Position numbers and translations under genes: made by a program. The notes beneath the pieces were generated by a model. The model ran no database searches and had not been told where the DNA came from. It saw only the letters and a program-made list of their open reading frames with translations. Shown here piece after piece: positions 52,232 to 61,510 of a stretch of DNA of 62,452 bases. The DNA lies in assembly GCA_900549665.1 (NCBI GenBank), contig URPH01000015.1:1-62452 (forward strand), read 5' to 3'. Each line of letters opens with the position of its first letter. Positions within the stretch are counted from its first letter, which is position 1. The DNA is from an uncultured Lachnospiraceae bacterium (GTDB taxonomy: Bacteria > Bacillota > Clostridia > Lachnospirales > Lachnospiraceae).

Positions 52232-54061
52232 CTATTTTTTGAACCCCGCTCTTTTCCTCAACGTAGGATCCAAAATCTTCTTGCGAATACGCAGACTCTT
52301 CGGCGTAACCTCCAAAAGCTCATCCGTATCAATAAAGTCCAAAGCCTGCTCCAAGCTTAAAATCTTCGGCGGAACCAGCTTTAACGCCTCATCCGAGCTG
52401 GAAGTACGCGTATTGGTCAGATGTTTTGTCTTGCAGACATTGATCTCGATATCTTCGGCACGACCGGTTTCACCGACAACCATACCGGAATAAACCTTTT
52501 CACCGGGACTGATAAACAACGTACCACGTTCCTGTGCATTAAATAAGCCATAGGTAATTGCTTCTCCCGCTTCAAAAGCGATCAGAGAACCATTAGCACG
52601 ATAATTCAAATCTCCCTTATAAGGACCATAACCATCAAAAATCGTATTCAGAATACCATTACCCTTGGTATCCGTCATAAACTCACCACGATAACCGATC
52701 AGACCACGGGAAGGAATGGAAAACTCCAGTCTCGTATATCCGCCGGAACCTGTGCCCATATTTAAAAGCTCACCCTTTCTGGCAGAAAGCTTCTGGATGA
52801 CAGCACCGGAAAATTCATCTGGTACATCAATATAGGCGAGCTCCATAGGCTCAGTCTTTTTACCATGTTCATCTTCTTTGTACAATACCTCTGCTTTGGA
52901 TACCGCAAATTCATAACCTTCACGACGCATATTTTCGATCAGGACAGAAAGATGCAGCTCACCACGTCCGGAAACCTTGAAAGAATCCATGTTTTCGGTT
53001 TCCTCCACACGGAGAGAAACGTCGGTATTTAATTCGCGGAACAGACGGTCGCGCAGATGACGGGAAGTAACAAATTTACCCTCGGTTCCTGCAAGAGGAG
53101 AGTCATTTACAACAAAGTGCATGGCAATCGTCGGCTCGGAAATCTTCTGGAACGGGATCGGTCTGACATCTTCGGGAGAGCAGAGCGTATCTCCGATGTG
53201 AATATCGGAAATGCCGGAGATTGCGACAATGGAACCAATGCCGGCTTCCTTGACCTCAACCTTATTTAAACCGTCAAACTCATACAGCTTGGAAACCTTA
53301 ACCTTGCGCATCTTGTCAGGCTCATGATGGTTGACCATCACAACATCCTGATTGACCTTGATCGAGCCGTTGTCGACCTTGCCGACACCGATACGGCCGA
53401 CATATTCATTGTAATCGATCGTGCTGATCAGTACCTGTGTTCCGGCATCCGGATCTCCCTCAGGAGCGGGAATATAGTCAAGGATCGTATCAAACAAAGG
53501 AATCATATCGGTTCCTTCTTTATCCATATCAAGGCTTGCGTAGCCGCCTCTTGCCGATGCAAATACAAACGGACAGTCAAGCTGGCTTTCATCAGCCTCC
53601 AAATCAATAAAAAGCTCTAACACTTCATCCACAACCTCGGCACATCTGGCTTCCGGACGGTCGATTTTGTTGACACAGACAATAACCGGAAGATTGAGAT
53701 CCAAGGCCTTGCGTAATACAAATTTGGTCTGGGGCATGGCACCTTCAAAAGCATCAACTACCAGAATAACACCGTTGACCATTTTTAAGACACGTTCAAC
53801 CTCCCCACCAAAGTCTGCATGACCGGGGGTATCGATGATGTTGATCTTGGTACCCTTGTAAGTGATGGCTGTATTTTTGGAAAGAATGGTGATACCACGC
53901 TCTCTTTCAATATCATTGGAATCCATGACACGCTCAGCGACTTCCTGGTTTTCACGGAAAACACCGCTTTGCTTTAACAGTTCATCAACTAAAGTTGTCT
54001 TGCCGTGATCTACATGGGCAATGATCGCTACATTTCTTACATCTTCACGTTTTGTCTTCAT
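52232..54061 (-). CDS. typA: translational GTPase TypA/BipA, 609 aa
   Basis: Ribosome-associated GTPase of the EF-G superfamily. The start MKTKREDVRNVAIIAHVDHGKT at 54061 has an AAGGA site. G motifs AHVDHGKTT, DTPGHADFGGEV and NKIDRPEA are present, followed by domains III, V and the TypA-specific C-terminal domain (RGLIGYRGEFMTDTKGNG). Length is normal. Confidence 0.97.
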   Translation of the reverse strand: MKTKREDVRNVAIIAHVDHGKTTLVDELLKQSGVFRENQEVAERVMDSNDIERERGITILSKNTAITYKGTKINIIDTPGHADFGGEVERVLKMVNGVILVVDAFEGAMPQTKFVLRKALDLNLPVIVCVNKIDRPEARCAEVVDEVLELFIDLEADESQLDCPFVFASARGGYASLDMDKEGTDMIPLFDTILDYIPAPEGDPDAGTQVLISTIDYNEYVGRIGVGKVDNGSIKVNQDVVMVNHHEPDKMRKVKVSKLYEFDGLNKVEVKEAGIGSIVAISGISDIHIGDTLCSPEDVRPIPFQKISEPTIAMHFVVNDSPLAGTEGKFVTSRHLRDRLFRELNTDVSLRVEETENMDSFKVSGRGELHLSVLIENMRREGYEFAVSKAEVLYKEDEHGKKTEPMELAYIDVPDEFSGAVIQKLSARKGELLNMGTGSGGYTRLEFSIPSRGLIGYRGEFMTDTKGNGILNTIFDGYGPYKGDLNYRANGSLIAFEAGEAITYGLFNAQERGTLFISPGEKVYSGMVVGETGRAEDIEINVCKTKHLTNTRTSSSDEALKLVPPKILSLEQALDFIDTDELLEVTPKSLRIRKKILDPTLRKRAGFKK

Positions 54062-54317
54062 AACTAAAAATCCTTTCGCGCTTTTTCGCACCGCGCCCAA
54101 CATTGCTTTTTGCTAGTAATCATCATGTTTACAAACTATTTTAGTCTATCACATTTCATATAAAAATCAAGTAAATTCATGTCGTTTTGTGCTTTTTTTG
54201 TCGGAATAAAAGCCCGAATGTCGATTGAAAATTTACATTTTTTAGCAAAAATGCAATAAGATATTACTACATGACAGGAAAAAATTCTTTATTTGTGTAA
54301 GAAGGGAGAACAAAAAA

Positions 54318-54956
54318 ATGGATAAGATGAATGAAAACAACAAAGCAACCGTCATGGGAGAAATAACAGGATCATTTACGTTCAGTCATGAGATATACGG
54401 AGAGGGTTTTTACATGATTGACTTACTGGTGCCTCGACTGTCGGAAAGTGCTGATCTGATACCGCTTATGGTTTCGGAAAGACTGATCAACGTAAATGAC
54501 AACTATGATGGTATGAAGGTACGGGTATCCGGACAGTTTCGCTCCTACAATCGTCACGAGGAACGGAAAAACAAACTGGTGCTGTCTGTGTTTGTCAGAG
54601 AATGGGAGTTCATCGATGAAGTCGAAAGAAGTGAGATGACCAATTATATTGAGCTTTATGGTTTTATCTGCAAGGAACCGATTTATCGCAAGACGCCGCT
54701 TGGAAGGGAAATCGCCGATATTCTGCTGGCCGTTAACAGACCTTATGGAAAGAGCGATTATATTCCCTGTATCAGCTGGGGCAGAAATGCCAGATATGCC
54801 AATGATTTTGAGGTTGGCAGCCGGTGCCACATCATCGGACGGATCCAGAGCCGGGAGTATATGAAAAAAATCTCCGAGGATGAGGTCGAAAAAAGAATTG
54901 CATATGAGGTTTCGGTCAGCAAACTGGAGATTCCGGTAGAGGATTCTGTGTATTAA
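54318..54956 (+). CDS. single-stranded DNA-binding-like protein with two OB folds, 212 aa
   Basis: Two OB-fold halves are visible. The first is NNKATVMGEITGSFTFSHEIYGEGFYMIDLLV...VRVSGQFRSYN. The second, MTNYIELYGFICKEPIYRKTPLGREIADILLAV...SRCHIIGRIQSREY, closely follows the SSB pattern. No acidic C-terminal tip typical of canonical SSB is present, so it is a paralogue seen in Clostridia rather than the replication SSB. GAAGGGAG precedes the ATG. It is divergent from typA. Confidence 0.82.
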   Translation: MDKMNENNKATVMGEITGSFTFSHEIYGEGFYMIDLLVPRLSESADLIPLMVSERLINVNDNYDGMKVRVSGQFRSYNRHEERKNKLVLSVFVREWEFIDEVERSEMTNYIELYGFICKEPIYRKTPLGREIADILLAVNRPYGKSDYIPCISWGRNARYANDFEVGSRCHIIGRIQSREYMKKISEDEVEKRIAYEVSVSKLEIPVEDSVY

Positions 54957-54969
54957 GAAAATGGATCAG

Positions 54970-55085
54970 ATACTCGGTCGGATAAAATCAGTCAGAAAAG
55001 AAAATCTATCAGAAAATAAAATCTGTCAGAAAAGGAAATCAGTCAGAGGAAAATCAGTCAAAAAAGAATATAATTGCCAGAAAAA
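54970..55085 (+). repeat. degenerate 18-nt tandem repeats
   Basis: About six copies of an AAAATCAGTCAGAAAAGA-like unit fill the spacer between the SSB-like gene and the adenosyltransferase gene. No other feature is seen in it. Confidence 0.7.
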
Positions 55086-55173
55086 CGAATTTATGCTATG
55101 ATTCAGCCGAATGCAGTATTCGGACAGGAAATGACAAAAAGTCCGAACAAAAGAAAATGATGGTGGGTGGATC

Positions 55174-55665
55174 ATGAAAAGTGGAAAGATTCATATTTAT
55201 ACGGGCGATGGACACGGCAAGACACCGGCGGCCCTGGGCGAAGCATTGTATGCGGCATCTGCGGGAAAGCAGGTTGTTGTGATCCAGTTTATGAAGGGAA
55301 AGGGCATTTTTGAAAATGACTTTGTCAAAAGACTGGAGCCTGAGATCAAATTTTTCTGCTTTGAAAAGGCGGAAAGCGAATATGTTGATCTGAATGATGA
55401 ACAGCGGGCAGAAGAAAATATCAACATCCGGAATGGTTTTAATTTTGCAAAAAAGGTCCTGTCAACAAACGGATGTGATCTACTGATCTTAGATGAGATT
55501 TTAGGAGTGCTGGATGTCGGGGTGATTACCGTCGATGATCTAAAAGGGCTTTTGGAAGCCAAATCCGACGAGACGACGATCATCATGACGGGAATCCAGT
55601 TAAAGGATGAGGTGGTTTCTCTGGTGGATGAAATTTCCAAAATTGAGTCCATGCCTATTGCATAA
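55174..55665 (+). CDS. cob(I)yrinic acid a,c-diamide adenosyltransferase (CobO/CobA type), 163 aa
   Basis: P-loop TGDGHGKTPAALG near the N-terminus (about 10-22), VVVIQFMKG, and the Walker B-like LLILDEI, ending in the family's TGxxL position (MTGIQLKDEV). It adenosylates corrinoids to make coenzyme B12 forms. Slightly shorter than typical CobA (about 170-200 aa). GGTGGGTGG upstream is a weak ribosome binding site. The neighbours are not B12 genes. Confidence 0.85.
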   Translation: MKSGKIHIYTGDGHGKTPAALGEALYAASAGKQVVVIQFMKGKGIFENDFVKRLEPEIKFFCFEKAESEYVDLNDEQRAEENINIRNGFNFAKKVLSTNGCDLLILDEILGVLDVGVITVDDLKGLLEAKSDETTIIMTGIQLKDEVVSLVDEISKIESMPIA

Positions 55666-55744
55666 ACAGGAAAAGAGTGATATTCTTTTAGTAATCGGTG
55701 CAGATACATATATCTTAATCTGTGGAGATGCACCGGACATATAT

Positions 55745-55915
55745 AAAGAGATAGAGGTTGCGTTTTTTATCAGTATTCATCCGGATGTTCAGGAGCAGAG
55801 GAAAGATGATGAAAGGGAAGGACGCCGAAAGGGGGATATTTCCTGACAATATTTTCCTTGGGCATGCAGTTAAGAGCTGTATGACTGTCATCGTTTTCGA
55901 TGGGGGGCTATCAAA
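55745..55915 (+). promoter_or_regulatory. lysine riboswitch (L box) upstream of dapA
   Basis: The conserved AGATAGAGGTTGCG (from 55749) pairs in P1 with CTATC (55908-55912). The core GGGAAGGACGCCGAAAGGGG and the CATGCAGTTAAGAGCTGTATGA arm match the L-box consensus as I know it. The terminator stem at 55930-55956 is the expression platform. Lysine binding should switch off dapA, the first committed step of lysine synthesis. Confidence 0.9.
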
Positions 55916-55929
55916 GGTTAGAAAGATAT

Positions 55930-55956
55930 GCCGTTTCCCGATGGAGACGGCTTTTT
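55930..55956 (+). terminator. riboswitch-controlled terminator
   Basis: GCCGTTTC pairs with GAGACGGC (one G-U), followed by five T residues; it lies between the aptamer and dapA. Confidence 0.85.
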
Positions 55957-56043
55957 CGATATTATAACCCGGAAATTTCTTTTTATATGGGATTAGCATG
56001 AGCCAACATGCACATACATATGATGATTTAGGAGGAAAAAAGG

Positions 56044-56931
56044 ATGGCTATTTTTACAGGCGCAGGTGTTGCAATTGTTACACCTTTTCATGAGGATGGA
56101 AGCGTTAATTATGAAGCATTTGCAGAGCAGATCGAGCTTCAGATTGCAGGAGGAACGGATGCCATTATCGTATGCGGTACGACGGGTGAATCTTCCACAC
56201 TGACACACGAGGAGCATCTTGACGTGATCCGATACTGTGTAAAACAGGTCAACAAGAGAATCCCGGTTATTGCAGGTACCGGTTCAAATTGTACAGAGAC
56301 TGCGGTCTATCTTTCACAGGAAGCTGAAAAAGCAGGTGTGGACGGATTATTGATCGTTACACCATATTACAATAAGTGCACCCAGAAGGGGTTGTATGAA
56401 CATTTCAAAATAGTGGCTGAAAGCGTCAGCCTTCCGATCATTCTGTACAACATCCCCGGACGTACCGGCGGTGTGCTGATCCAGCCCGAAACTGTTGTTT
56501 CGCTGTGCAGAAATGTGAAAAACATTGTGGGTGTCAAGGATGCGACAGGCAATATTTCAGGAGTTGCCAAGGTACTGCAGTTAGCAGACGGTGACGTGGA
56601 TCTGTATTCAGGCAATGATGATCAGATCGTACCGATCCTTTCTTTAGGCGGCAAGGGTGTTATCTCCGTACTTTCCAACGTGGCACCGAGACAGACACAT
56701 GATATCTGCCAGCTGTATTTTGACGGAAAGGTAAAAGAGAGTGCGGCATTGCAGCTCAAGGCTCTTCCGGTAATCGACGGACTGTTCTGTGAGGTCAATC
56801 CGATCCCGGTTAAAAAAGCCATGAATCTGATGGGATTAAATGCCGGACCGCTTCGTCGTCCATTGACCGAGATGGAAGAAGAGCATGCAGCAAAGCTTGC
56901 TGATGCGATGAAAGCATTTGGTATTTTATAA
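56044..56931 (+). CDS. dapA: 4-hydroxy-tetrahydrodipicolinate synthase, 295 aa
   Basis: Condenses pyruvate with aspartate semialdehyde. Motifs: GTTGESSTLTHEEH (about 43-56), the tyrosine in YYNKCTQKG (about 107-115), and Schiff-base lysine in IVGVKDATG (about 160-168). Length is standard. AGGAGGAAAAAGG precedes the ATG. Regulated by the lysine riboswitch; followed by dapB. Confidence 0.97.
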   Translation: MAIFTGAGVAIVTPFHEDGSVNYEAFAEQIELQIAGGTDAIIVCGTTGESSTLTHEEHLDVIRYCVKQVNKRIPVIAGTGSNCTETAVYLSQEAEKAGVDGLLIVTPYYNKCTQKGLYEHFKIVAESVSLPIILYNIPGRTGGVLIQPETVVSLCRNVKNIVGVKDATGNISGVAKVLQLADGDVDLYSGNDDQIVPILSLGGKGVISVLSNVAPRQTHDICQLYFDGKVKESAALQLKALPVIDGLFCEVNPIPVKKAMNLMGLNAGPLRRPLTEMEEEHAAKLADAMKAFGIL

Positions 56932-57037
56932 TTTCACACAATTATGTAAACCTAAATAAGCCGTGGAGTTATCTGCGGCTTATACTGTAATGAGTAGCGA
57001 TTTACGCAGTAAATCAGCGGATAAAGAGGACCAAACC

Positions 57038-57796
57038 ATGACGAAAATAATTATGCATGGCTGTAACGGAGCCATGGGACAGATGATTGCCGGACTTGTT
57101 GCGGCAGATGAGGACGTAGAAATTGTTGCCGGAGTTGATATCAATATCGAGCAAAAAAATGATTTTCCGGTTTTTGCTTCCATCGAGGATTGCGATGTAA
57201 AAGCAGATGCAGTGATCGATTTTTCCCACATCAGCTGTGTGGAAAAGCTGTTAAACTGGTGTGCGGATAAAAAGGTGCCGGTTGTACTGTGTACGACAGG
57301 TCTTACAGATGACATGATGGAAAAAGTAAAAGAGACAGCTGCAAAGACGGCAGTTTTAAAATCAGCCAATATGTCACTGGGCATCAATATGCTTTTAAAG
57401 CTCTTAAAGGAAGCAACCGCAGTTTTGGCACCTGCCGGTTTTGATATTGAAATTGTGGAAAAGCATCACCGCAGAAAACTGGATGCTCCGAGCGGAACAG
57501 CACTGGCACTTGCCGATTCGGTCAATGAAGAACTGAATAATGAATATGAATATGTCTTTGACAGAAGCAGCCGCCGTGAGCAGAGACCTAAAAAGGAGAT
57601 CGGTATTTCTGCAGTACGGGGAGGAACTATCGTCGGAGATCATGACGTGATCTTTGCAGGCGAGGATGAAGTCATCACATTTTCGCATACAGCCTATTCA
57701 AGAGCAGTATTTGGAAAAGGAGCGATTCAGGCTGCAAAATTTTTAAAGGGAAGAGAACCGGGGCTTTATAATATGAGCCATGTTATTGATAATTGA
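57038..57796 (+). CDS. dapB: 4-hydroxy-tetrahydrodipicolinate reductase, 252 aa
   Basis: NAD(P)H reductase after DapA. The start at 57038 (MTKIIMHGCNGAMGQMI) has AGAGGA upstream. The Rossmann motif GCNGAMG at 8-14, the catalytic EKHHRRKLDAPSGTA and the C-terminal AVRGGTIVGDHDVIF are complete. It is 106 nt after dapA, so the same riboswitch should control it. Confidence 0.96.
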   Translation: MTKIIMHGCNGAMGQMIAGLVAADEDVEIVAGVDINIEQKNDFPVFASIEDCDVKADAVIDFSHISCVEKLLNWCADKKVPVVLCTTGLTDDMMEKVKETAAKTAVLKSANMSLGINMLLKLLKEATAVLAPAGFDIEIVEKHHRRKLDAPSGTALALADSVNEELNNEYEYVFDRSSRREQRPKKEIGISAVRGGTIVGDHDVIFAGEDEVITFSHTAYSRAVFGKGAIQAAKFLKGREPGLYNMSHVIDN

Positions 57797-57810
57797 TCAA
57801 GGGGTAAACA

Positions 57811-59769
57811 ATGGATGAATTAGAATTAAGGTACATTAAGAGTCTGGCGAAGCAGTATCCGACCATTGCCGCGGCAAGTACGGAGATAGTCAATCTGTCT
57901 TCCATTATGAACCTGCCAAAGGGTACGGAACATTTTTTGACAGACATTCATGGGGAATACGAGCAGTTCAATCACGTTTTGAAAAATGGATCCGGTTCGA
58001 TCCGCCGCAAAATTGATGAAGAATTTGGAAATACCCTGAGCAATAAGGACAAAAAGAGTCTGGCAACGTTGATATATTATCCCAACGAAAAGCTGGATAT
58101 TGTCATGAAAGAGGAAGACAATCTGGAAGACTGGTACAAGATCACTTTATATCGTCTTGTGCAGATCACGAAGCGTGTTTCCTCCAAGTACACTCGTTCC
58201 AAGGTTCGCAAGGCATTGCCAAAGGATTTTGCATATGTTATAGAGGAGCTGATCACGGAAAAAGCCGAGGTGCAGGATAAAGAGGCATATTACAATGAAA
58301 TTGTACATACGATTATCCGAATCGGACGTGCACCGGAATTTATTGTTGCGCTTTGTGAGCTCGTACAGAGGCTTGTCATCGATCATCTGCATATCGTAGG
58401 TGATATTTATGACAGAGGTCCGGGACCGCATATTATTATGCGGACACTCCGTTATTATCATTCGGTGGATATCCAGTGGGGAAACCATGATGTTGTATGG
58501 ATGGGCGCTGCATGTGGACAGCCTGCCTGTATTGCAACCGTGATCCGTATGGCTGCCCGGTACGGCAATCTGGATTCTCTGGAAGAGGGCTATGGTATCA
58601 ACCTGATTCCGCTGGCTACGTTTGCCATGGAAAAATACAAGGATGTTGACTGCAGTGTATTCAATATCAAATACAATACCAATTACAATACCAAGGATCT
58701 GACGCTTGATATGAAGATGCATAAAGCAATCTCCATCATACAGTTTAAGCTTGAGGGCCAGATCATCATGCGCAGACCGGAATTTGAAATGGAAGACCGT
58801 CTGCTTCTCGATAAAATTGATTTTGATAAAAAAACAGTCCGTATCGACGGCGTGGACTATCCGATGAAGGATACCGATTTCCCGACGATCGATCCGGCCC
58901 ATCCTTATCAGCTGAGCCACGAGGAGGAAGAGGTCGTGGAGCGTCTTGTTCAGGCATTTAAACGATGTGACAAGCTGCAAAAGGATATCCGTTTCCTGTT
59001 TTCAAAAGGAAGCATGTACAAGGTATACAATTCCAACCTGTTATTCCACGGTTGTGTGCCAATGGATGAGGAGGGTAATTTTTTAAAGGTCAATCTGTTC
59101 GGAAAAGAGTATGCCGGCAAGGCCCTATATGATGCACTGGATAACTATGCGAGAAAAGGCTATTACGGCAATCGCGATTCGGATGAAAAATTAAAGGGGC
59201 AGGATATCATCTGGTATATCTGGGCAGGTCCAAAATCTCCGGTATTCGGCAAGGATAAGATGGCAACCTTTGAACGGTATTTCCTGGATGATAAGGAAAC
59301 ACATAAGGAAAAGAAAAATGCATATTATCGCCTGTATGACAGAGAGGATATCCTCAACAGGATTTTGACAGAGTTTGGATTGCCGACGGACAAATCCCAT
59401 ATTGTCAACGGACATGTGCCCGTCGAACAGAAAAATGGCGAGTCGCCGATCAAATGTGGTGGAAAGCTGCTGGTCATTGACGGTGGATTTAGCAAGGCAT
59501 ATCAGAGCAAAACCGGAATTGCGGGATATACACTGGTTGCCAATTCGCACGGCATGCGGCTGGTTTCCCACGAACCGTTCGAATCTGCCGAGACAGCGAT
59601 CAAAAATGAATCCGATATTTTTTCTGACTCCATTATTGTTGAGACCAGTGCTTCCAGACAGAGGGTTGCAGATACAGATATCGGTAAGGAATTACGGGTT
59701 CAGATCCATCAGCTTGAAGAGTTGCTTGAGGCTTATCGTGAAGGAATAATCGTAGAAAAAGATATATAA
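57811..59769 (+). CDS. fbp: fructose-1,6-bisphosphatase class III, 652 aa
   Basis: Gluconeogenic phosphatase of the metallophosphoesterase fold typical of Firmicutes. Metal motifs: TDIHGEYEQF (about 44-53), GDIYDRGPGPH (about 198-208), WGNHDVVWMGA (about 223-233) and the later VNGHVPVE. Length matches the class. It starts 14 nt after dapB, so it may be partly co-transcribed with the lysine genes, an unusual coupling of functions. A terminator follows. Confidence 0.95.
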   Translation: MDELELRYIKSLAKQYPTIAAASTEIVNLSSIMNLPKGTEHFLTDIHGEYEQFNHVLKNGSGSIRRKIDEEFGNTLSNKDKKSLATLIYYPNEKLDIVMKEEDNLEDWYKITLYRLVQITKRVSSKYTRSKVRKALPKDFAYVIEELITEKAEVQDKEAYYNEIVHTIIRIGRAPEFIVALCELVQRLVIDHLHIVGDIYDRGPGPHIIMRTLRYYHSVDIQWGNHDVVWMGAACGQPACIATVIRMAARYGNLDSLEEGYGINLIPLATFAMEKYKDVDCSVFNIKYNTNYNTKDLTLDMKMHKAISIIQFKLEGQIIMRRPEFEMEDRLLLDKIDFDKKTVRIDGVDYPMKDTDFPTIDPAHPYQLSHEEEEVVERLVQAFKRCDKLQKDIRFLFSKGSMYKVYNSNLLFHGCVPMDEEGNFLKVNLFGKEYAGKALYDALDNYARKGYYGNRDSDEKLKGQDIIWYIWAGPKSPVFGKDKMATFERYFLDDKETHKEKKNAYYRLYDREDILNRILTEFGLPTDKSHIVNGHVPVEQKNGESPIKCGGKLLVIDGGFSKAYQSKTGIAGYTLVANSHGMRLVSHEPFESAETAIKNESDIFSDSIIVETSASRQRVADTDIGKELRVQIHQLEELLEAYREGIIVEKDI

Positions 59770-59771
59770 AC

Positions 59772-59820
59772 AAAAAGAAAATACTCAAATCCGCAAGAAG
59801 ATGGGTATTTTCTTTTTTTG
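59772..59820 (+). terminator. terminator after fbp
   Basis: AAAGAAAATAC pairs with GTATTTTCTTT across a roughly 18-nt loop, ending in a T-run. Confidence 0.8.
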
Positions 59821-59875
59821 CTTCAAACATACGATACTATAGAAAATAGAAAACTGATATGACAGGTCAAATTTG

Positions 59876-60004
59876 TTCGACAAAAAATAAAATGTATGTT
59901 ATAATACAGCCATATTTTGTTAAATAGTTATCAAATTGACTTGCGTCAGCACAAATTATCAGATAATAATATCTGTGTCTACTGACTGGCGGTGTTATTT
60001 TTTT
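59876..60004 (+). ncRNA. candidate small RNA antisense to the lipoprotein 3' end
   Basis: A TTCGAC/TATAAT promoter (59876-59881, 59900-59905) faces right with no gene ahead. GTCAG...CTGAC with an inner CAGAT/ATCTG hairpin is followed by GTGTTATTTTTTT ending near 60003. The T-run is also part of the Lys-Lys codons of the opposite gene, so the terminator may be accidental. Confidence 0.3.
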
Positions 60005-60381
60005 GTAGTTGTTTGATTTGTCTGATCGTTCTCAGTTGTAGTATCTGTATTACCGGTTATATTATCAGAGGCGTGATCTACTCCGTCAGTGACATCATCT
60101 GTTACGTCTTTTACAGCATTTCCGGCATCATTTATGATATCCCCGGCAGCATTTCCGACATCATCGACGGCATCGGTTACGCCGTTCACAACATCATTTG
60201 CACCGTCTGCAATATCATCAGCAGCATTATTTTCAGGTTTTGTTTCATCTGCATTGTTTTCTGCTTTGTCTGCAAAATCTGTTGAATTGTTTTTATTTGA
60301 TGACTGGTTGTTGCCGCAGCCGGTAAAGCACAGGATCATAGTTGACAGCAGTACAAAAAATAATATTTTTGATTTTTTCAT
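59995..60381 (-). CDS. small lipoprotein with amphipathic repeats, 128 aa
   Basis: Signal peptide and lipobox (MILCFTGCG, Cys22) are followed by a low-complexity Asn/Asp/Thr region. About 60-105 is an imperfect 11-residue periodicity (NDVVNGVTDAVDDVGNAAGD, then IINDAGNAVKDVTDD) that would form an amphipathic helix along the membrane or wall. There is no enzymatic motif. The ribosome binding site AAAGGAG lies upstream on the minus strand. Surface role presumed. Confidence 0.82.
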   Translation of the reverse strand: MKKSKILFFVLLSTMILCFTGCGNNQSSNKNNSTDFADKAENNADETKPENNAADDIADGANDVVNGVTDAVDDVGNAAGDIINDAGNAVKDVTDDVTDGVDHASDNITGNTDTTTENDQTNQTTTKK

Positions 60382-60568
60382 GGATAGTAAACTCCTTTCA
60401 AAGTGTTGTTATGGGATTACTATTTACAACTTTTCGTTTTTTATGCATGTAAAACAATAATTTTTAAATATCTTTATCCATAATTCGTTGATCGGACGAA
60501 AAAGCTGTTTTTTGTGGACACGAAGTCGGCAGATCAGGGGAGAGGATGACAAAACAAGGAGGGGAATT

Positions 60569-61342
60569 ATGCAGTTTAGACCATGTATCGACATTCACAA
60601 CGGAAAAGTAAAACAGATTGTAGGAAGTACCTTGGGGGGAAATGTTCAGGAAAATTTTGTTTCCGGTAAAAATGCCACATATTATGCACTTCTTTATAAA
60701 AAGTACAATATCAAGGGTGGCCACATTATTCTGTTAAACAGTCCGGACGATCCGTTTTACGCGGTGACCAAAATGGAGGCTGTGGATGCACTTAAGATTT
60801 ATCCGGGTGGAATGCAGGTCGGTGGCGGGATCAATGCCGCCAATGCAGCTGAGTTTATCAATGCAGGAGCATCGCATGTGATTGTTACGTCCTATGTGTT
60901 TAAGGATGGCAGGATTGATTACGACCATTTAAAACAGTTGGTGGATGCGGTTGGAAGAAGGCATATTGTGCTGGATCTGAGTGCCAAGAAATATCCGGAG
61001 GGTTACGTGATCATGACGGACCGCTGGCAGGTAAAGAGTGATATCGTGATCAATGCAGCTCTTCTGGAGGAATTATCCCTTTATTGTGACGAGTTTCTGG
61101 TGCATGCCGTAGATGTGGAGGGCAAAAATCGCGGCATAGAGCAAAATCTTGTCAAGACCCTGGCTGATTATAGAGGTATTCCGGTTACGTATGCGGGTGG
61201 TATCAGTTCCTACGAGGATATGAAAGTCTTGAGAAAGATTGGTAATAACCGGATCAATATGACGGTCGGAAGTGCGTTGGATCTGTTTGGAGGAACTCTG
61301 GATTTTAAGAAGATTGTTGCGGAATATCATGACAGAATATAA
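60569..61342 (+). CDS. hisA: phosphoribosylformimino-AICAR-ribotide isomerase, eukaryote-like HisA, 257 aa
   Basis: Histidine biosynthesis isomerase. The start at 60569 (MQFRPCIDIHNGKVKQIVGS) follows GGAGGGG. The half-barrel repeats carry the catalytic Asp in CIDIHNG and the later HAVDVEGKNRGIE, with phosphate sites GGGIN and YAGGIS. The pattern CIDIHNGKVKQIVG and the longer internal loops resemble the fungal/plant HIS6 form rather than standard bacterial HisA. No other his gene is nearby, so it is a stand-alone copy. Confidence 0.85.
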   Translation: MQFRPCIDIHNGKVKQIVGSTLGGNVQENFVSGKNATYYALLYKKYNIKGGHIILLNSPDDPFYAVTKMEAVDALKIYPGGMQVGGGINAANAAEFINAGASHVIVTSYVFKDGRIDYDHLKQLVDAVGRRHIVLDLSAKKYPEGYVIMTDRWQVKSDIVINAALLEELSLYCDEFLVHAVDVEGKNRGIEQNLVKTLADYRGIPVTYAGGISSYEDMKVLRKIGNNRINMTVGSALDLFGGTLDFKKIVAEYHDRI

Positions 61343-61355
61343 GAATTTCATGATA

Positions 61356-61392
61356 CAAAAAAGCCATGGAGCATATCCATGGCTTTTTTAGG
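61356..61392 (+). terminator. terminator after hisA
   Basis: AAAAAAGCCATGG, loop, CCATGGCTTTTTT: perfect 13-bp dyad. Confidence 0.9.
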
Positions 61393-61510
61393 GGAGATAC
61401 AACCCCGTTTTGTAATCCGTTAAAACAATATTGCAAATTTAAATCAAATCTTTTGAAAATTTATATTCAAAAAGGCACATTGAAAAACTGATTAGATGTT
61501 ATAACGTGAA

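Noticed and set aside
55607..55846. 79-aa ORF upstream of dapA
   Set aside because: It overlaps the lysine riboswitch aptamer, whose structure explains the conservation.
58147..58980. 277-aa minus-strand ORF inside fbp
   Set aside because: It is the antisense shadow of a conserved gene, with low-quality composition and no start signals.
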